A stretch of DNA of 64,000 bases from Loxodes magnus. Taxonomy: Eukaryota; Ciliophora; Karyorelictea; Loxodida; Loxodidae. Both the position numbers and the translations under genes were made by a program. The notes beneath the pieces were generated by a model. It saw nothing but the letters and a program-made list of their open reading frames with translations, did no database searches and had not been told where the DNA came from. How positions within the stretch are numbered: the stretch's first letter is position 1; each line of letters starts with the position of its first letter. Positions 60,990-64,000 of this stretch are shown here, piece after piece. Location of the stretch: the NCBI GenBank assembly GCA_946699065.1, contig CAMPDV010000010.1, positions 1,116,001 through 1,180,000 on the forward strand, in the 5' to 3' direction.

Positions 60990-61892
60990 ATGAATAAAAT
61001 AGGATTAGTGATTCTTTTAAGCAGAATTACCTTAAATATTTGCTAGTTGTGTCCTCAATGGGAGTGTATGGAGTAGCCTCCCTACTATAGTAACGTTTCG
61101 TACTCTTATTATTGCGGGTATTATGATATGTCTAATTAGAAAGTATAACTGTCACCTTCATAATCTTGTCCTTAATATTTATGTTGAGGAAAAGATATTC
61201 CTTTAGGTATAGCTTATGATTTAAATAGTGAAATAGACAACTTAGATTATGGAGAATGCTTTTAGAAAAAAGGATAAGACTGCTAAAAATGTAGATATTG
61301 CATATATTCCAAATGCTAGACTTAGCGTTAAGGTGATTATGTACCTTCATGTTATCTTCAAGATCTAGAATAAATGTGTAAAGATAAAGTTAAGGTAGGT
61401 ATAGATATTGATGTCAATCATCAAGCATGAAATGAATGCTCTTCTCATACAGACTGTGAATCAGGATATTGTTTCTGCACGCCTAATAAAAATGTTAAAG
61501 GCAGGTGTGCAACTTCGAAAAAAGATTTATAGATTCTTCAATTTTTATAGTATTAAGCATTATGCTACTTGGACTATAAAATGTACTGTACATATGATTT
61601 CCTTATATGGGGAGATTACTACTAGACTAACAAAAATTATTTATCAGGATGGGAAGCCGCATTCTGGAAATCTTTCGTTGAGAACGATTTATCTTGCCTA
61701 TCTTATAAGGAAAAAGATAACTATGAAGATCTAAACTTATATGAGAACATTTAATACTACCCAGAAGTATTCGAAAACTTCACAAAATTAGTTCAATAAG
61801 GAGGATATAAATTAGACCAATCAGATATTTTGAAGAACCATTTGTATGTATTAAAGGCTATTCTTGTAGGCTATATTTTGATATTATTCTGA
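60990..61892 (+). CDS. Cysteine-rich secreted protein, unknown
   Basis: 300 residues from ATG 60990 (a second in-frame ATG lies at 60969). The start MNKIGLVILLSRITLNICQLC is a signal peptide. The mature part contains many Cys in the first 170 residues, including YGECFQKKGQDCQKCRYC, WNECSSHTDCESGYCFC and a later CATSK; the C(x)..DCxxGxCxC pattern resembles small disulfide-bonded EGF-like or dickkopf-type modules. The second half has fewer Cys and ends in a hydrophobic stretch (AILVGYILILF), possibly a GPI-type or anchoring tail. TGA stop at 61890. A surface or secreted protein such as a ciliate immobilisation-antigen-like or protease-like factor is possible; no family is certain. Confidence 0.65.
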
Positions 61893-62140
61893 GAAATAGC
61901 TAATTAATTTATTCTTTAGTTAGTCTAAACTATGTAGATCTAGTTATTAATATAAAGCTAGTGCATTAATAGTTAAATTGAGGTCAATATTTTTATTTAG
62001 CTTATTTAAAAATTACCTCACTGATATAATAATTGTATATTACTCATTCAGCTTAGATGCTAATTGCTCTTCTCTCTTAAGTATGTTTTAATTGATTTTT
62101 ATACTAGAAAGTTCTTCTAGATATAAAGAACTATCTAAAA

Positions 62141-62383
62141 ATGTCAGACAGCTAAAAACATGAAAGTGTATCAGTAACAGCTCTTATTTTATGTGTAGTA
62201 CTTGCTTTTGTAATAATAGCTATTGTAGTTCTCTTTATCTACAGATTTTACTGCTTACAGGAAGCTCGATAAGCTAAAGCAAAGCTTGAAGAAATATAAT
62301 TAAGCTGGAAAAAGAAAAACGAGGGAAACAATGAAATTTTATAGACCTTTGAATAAGAGAAAGATGAAGGGTTGAGAAGTTGA
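62141..62383 (+). CDS. Small single-pass membrane protein
   Basis: 80 residues. A polar start (MSDSQKHESVSVT) precedes one hydrophobic helix (ALILCVVLAFVIIAIVVLFI), then a Lys/Glu-rich helical tail (EARQAKAKLEEIQLSWKKK). Stop at TGA 62381 is followed by another in-frame TGA at 62390, which would act as a backup. No family is recognised. Confidence 0.55.
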
Positions 62384-62664
62384 GGAAGATGACTTTATAT
62401 ACTATTTATTATTTTAAATATACCAAATTAGAAGATACATACAAGGAAAAATAATGTATAGTCAAATCAATCTACTATTAGAAAATAAGACCTTTTTATC
62501 AAAGATATCTTTTGCTTCTTTAGCTATTAGCTTTTATACTTTCTGACGTTATTTATGGATATAGAATTGTTATAGAAGTTAGAGTACTAAATGGATAGAA
62601 TTTAGAAATCTAGAGATAATGGAATTTTATAATATAGATTTAAATAGATATCCAAAGATTTAAA

Positions 62665-64000
62665 TCAAAGTTCTTCATTGCTAGCTAACTTCCAAACTAT
62701 TACAGAATTATCAGAACCTCCTGTTGATATTAAGTATTAAGAATCAGCACTCCATTATACACATGTAACATGCTCACTATGGCCGGAATAAGTTTTAAAA
62801 GGAGCTGTTGGCTCTCCAGAAGGATAAGAAAACAGTTTTACCTAAAATAGAAAAATACCTTTCCATAATCATCTCCTATTGCTAGAAAATTGTCATTCAA
62901 GTTTACACAACAAAAATTGATATCAGTACCATCATATGAAGGATCCCATATTCCTCTTACATGCCAAGAATTTATGTTATTCATAGTAGCCCATTCAACA
63001 TCTCTCACCTAAGAATGAAAATCAACTCTTCCTCCATTTGAAGTTTACCAGTATAGTAATTCATAATCATTAGTATTGGCAAATAAATACTAGCTATCCT
63101 TAGAAAAAGTAAACATTTTAATGTGGCCCACTGCACCTTACAACTTTTAACTTTCTTAATAAGACTCTTCTACTTTTAGCAATCTTATTTCAGTGCTATA
63201 TGCAACTCCTAAAAGTAAATTATCAGGACTATATTTGACGAAAGTAATTGGCTTGTTTCCAATCTTCTGTTGAAATAAAACTGATAAATCTGCACAATTG
63301 TATATTCTTAATGTTCCATCCTCAAATCCAACAGCTATATGATTACCATCTAGGGAATAATTGACTGTATTTGCTTTGTCATCGAGAACTTTATAAACAC
63401 CTTGATAGTTTTGTTCTTGTATATTAACAATTCTTAACAGCTTGTCATGTCCAACTGTTGCAATCTTATTTTCTTAAGGATGAGTAGCTACAGAGTTTGC
63501 ACTATTATAATGACTACATAATAGTAATTCACTATTTCCTTAAAGATCAGATCTAATAAGAATATTTGTTGAAGTACCAATTACAACCTAACCAGTACAC
63601 AATACATCAAATGCTTTCGGTCTTAGTAATACTCCTTGTACGAAATTAGTGAGTTGTTCGTTTACTCATGACACTTAGGATATTTTTTCTTTATTAGAAT
63701 CCCAAAGCATTAACTGCCCGTCAATTCCAATAGTTACTACAAATAATTAATCTTGTTAATCTTTAAACTATGACATTGCTGTCAAAGCTCCTTCATGTGC
63801 TTTAATAGTTTTTGTACAGGTTCTTTCTTCAAAAATCATAATTTTACCTTCATCAGTGCCTATCCATAGTTATTTATTTAACCAAGCTGCACAAATACAA
63901 GTTTTAGGGATATTAGTAGTTCCAAATATAACTTTCTATATCTAAATTTAATTTTTATCAAAAACATGAATTCGAACATGTTTTTCACCAAATTAAGCCC
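62665..64000 (-). CDS. EML-like WD-repeat protein, 3' part
   Basis: The 5' part lies beyond the window. The visible part is a string of WD repeats: LKIVNIQEQ, YSLDGNHIAVGFEDGTLRIY, PITFVKYSPDNLLLGVAY, IKMFTFSKDSQYLFANTND and VTCVQWSADSQYLIST-GGSDNSVIVWK just before the end (..LASNEEL, TGA 62665). The combination of GFEDGT and a final STGGSDNSVxxW blade, with the WHVRGIWDPSYDGTDIN block, is typical of echinoderm microtubule-associated protein-like (EML) propellers. These bind tubulin and microtubules. One 17-nt intron (62842-62858) lies between DDYGK and VKLFSYPSGEP; unspliced, the frame would break. Confidence 0.82.
62842..62858 (-). other. 17-nt intron in EML-like gene
   Basis: GTATTTTTCTATTTTAG on the minus strand; splicing gives the expected GDDYGKVKLFSYPSG blade. 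Confidence 0.75.

Noticed and set aside
62453..62545. Short frame MYSQINLLLENKTFLSK... between the small membrane protein and the EML-like gene.
   Set aside because: Only about 30 codons to the first TGA and no supporting evidence; the longer reading runs antisense into the EML-like gene.

Overview
The window reads as nuclear DNA of a karyorelictean ciliate (Loxodes/Parduczia type). It is strongly AT-rich, and conserved proteins can only be read if TAA and TAG mean glutamine and TGA means both tryptophan and stop (the code described for karyorelicts, translation table 27). Histone H4 at 47258-47572 shows this compactly: an in-frame TAA stands at the invariant Gln of ENIQGI and the gene ends in TGA. 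TGA stands at family-conserved Trp positions in kinesin-3 and anoctamin. Condylostoma (table 28) is the main alternative, but the recognised genes here end most naturally at TGA. With only TGA as a possible stop, open frames are long by chance on both strands, so I relied on family motifs, start/stop consistency and splice sites. The genes without a recognisable family are the least certain.

Layout. 1-3064: the edge of an unknown minus-strand gene, then a GT13-like Golgi glycosyltransferase. 3065-11399: a block of decayed non-LTR (LINE) retrotransposon pieces in both orientations, two with reverse transcriptase. 12009-19936: kinesin-14 (minus), a membrane-anchored histidine phosphatase homologue whose catalytic residues are replaced (plus), a CEP44-like centriolar protein and a PP2C phosphatase (minus, abutting). 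20205-27473: a long acidic secreted protein with internal repeats, a probable tiny gene, and a TPR protein. 28310: tRNA-Thr(UGU). 29496-37523: anoctamin, a small acidic-tailed protein, a type II membrane glycosyltransferase-like protein, a kelch propeller protein and a minus-strand membrane protein. 39915-47572: a penicillin-amidase family hydrolase, a conserved-looking unknown, a long coiled-coil protein and histone H4. 48237-51326: kinesin-3 with FHA domain. 53373-64000: an unknown multi-exon gene, a 1323-aa CCCH/zinc-ribbon protein, a C2-domain protein, a Cys-rich secreted protein, a tiny membrane protein and the 3' part of an EML-type WD-repeat protein cut by the window edge.

Introns are very short (16-20 nt typical, up to about 46 nt), GT...AG. 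Genes are separated by 0.2-2.5 kb of AT-rich spacer. Several products belong to the ciliary/microtubule apparatus (two kinesins, CEP44-like, EML-like), others to the secretory route; nothing suggests co-transcription or a functional operon.
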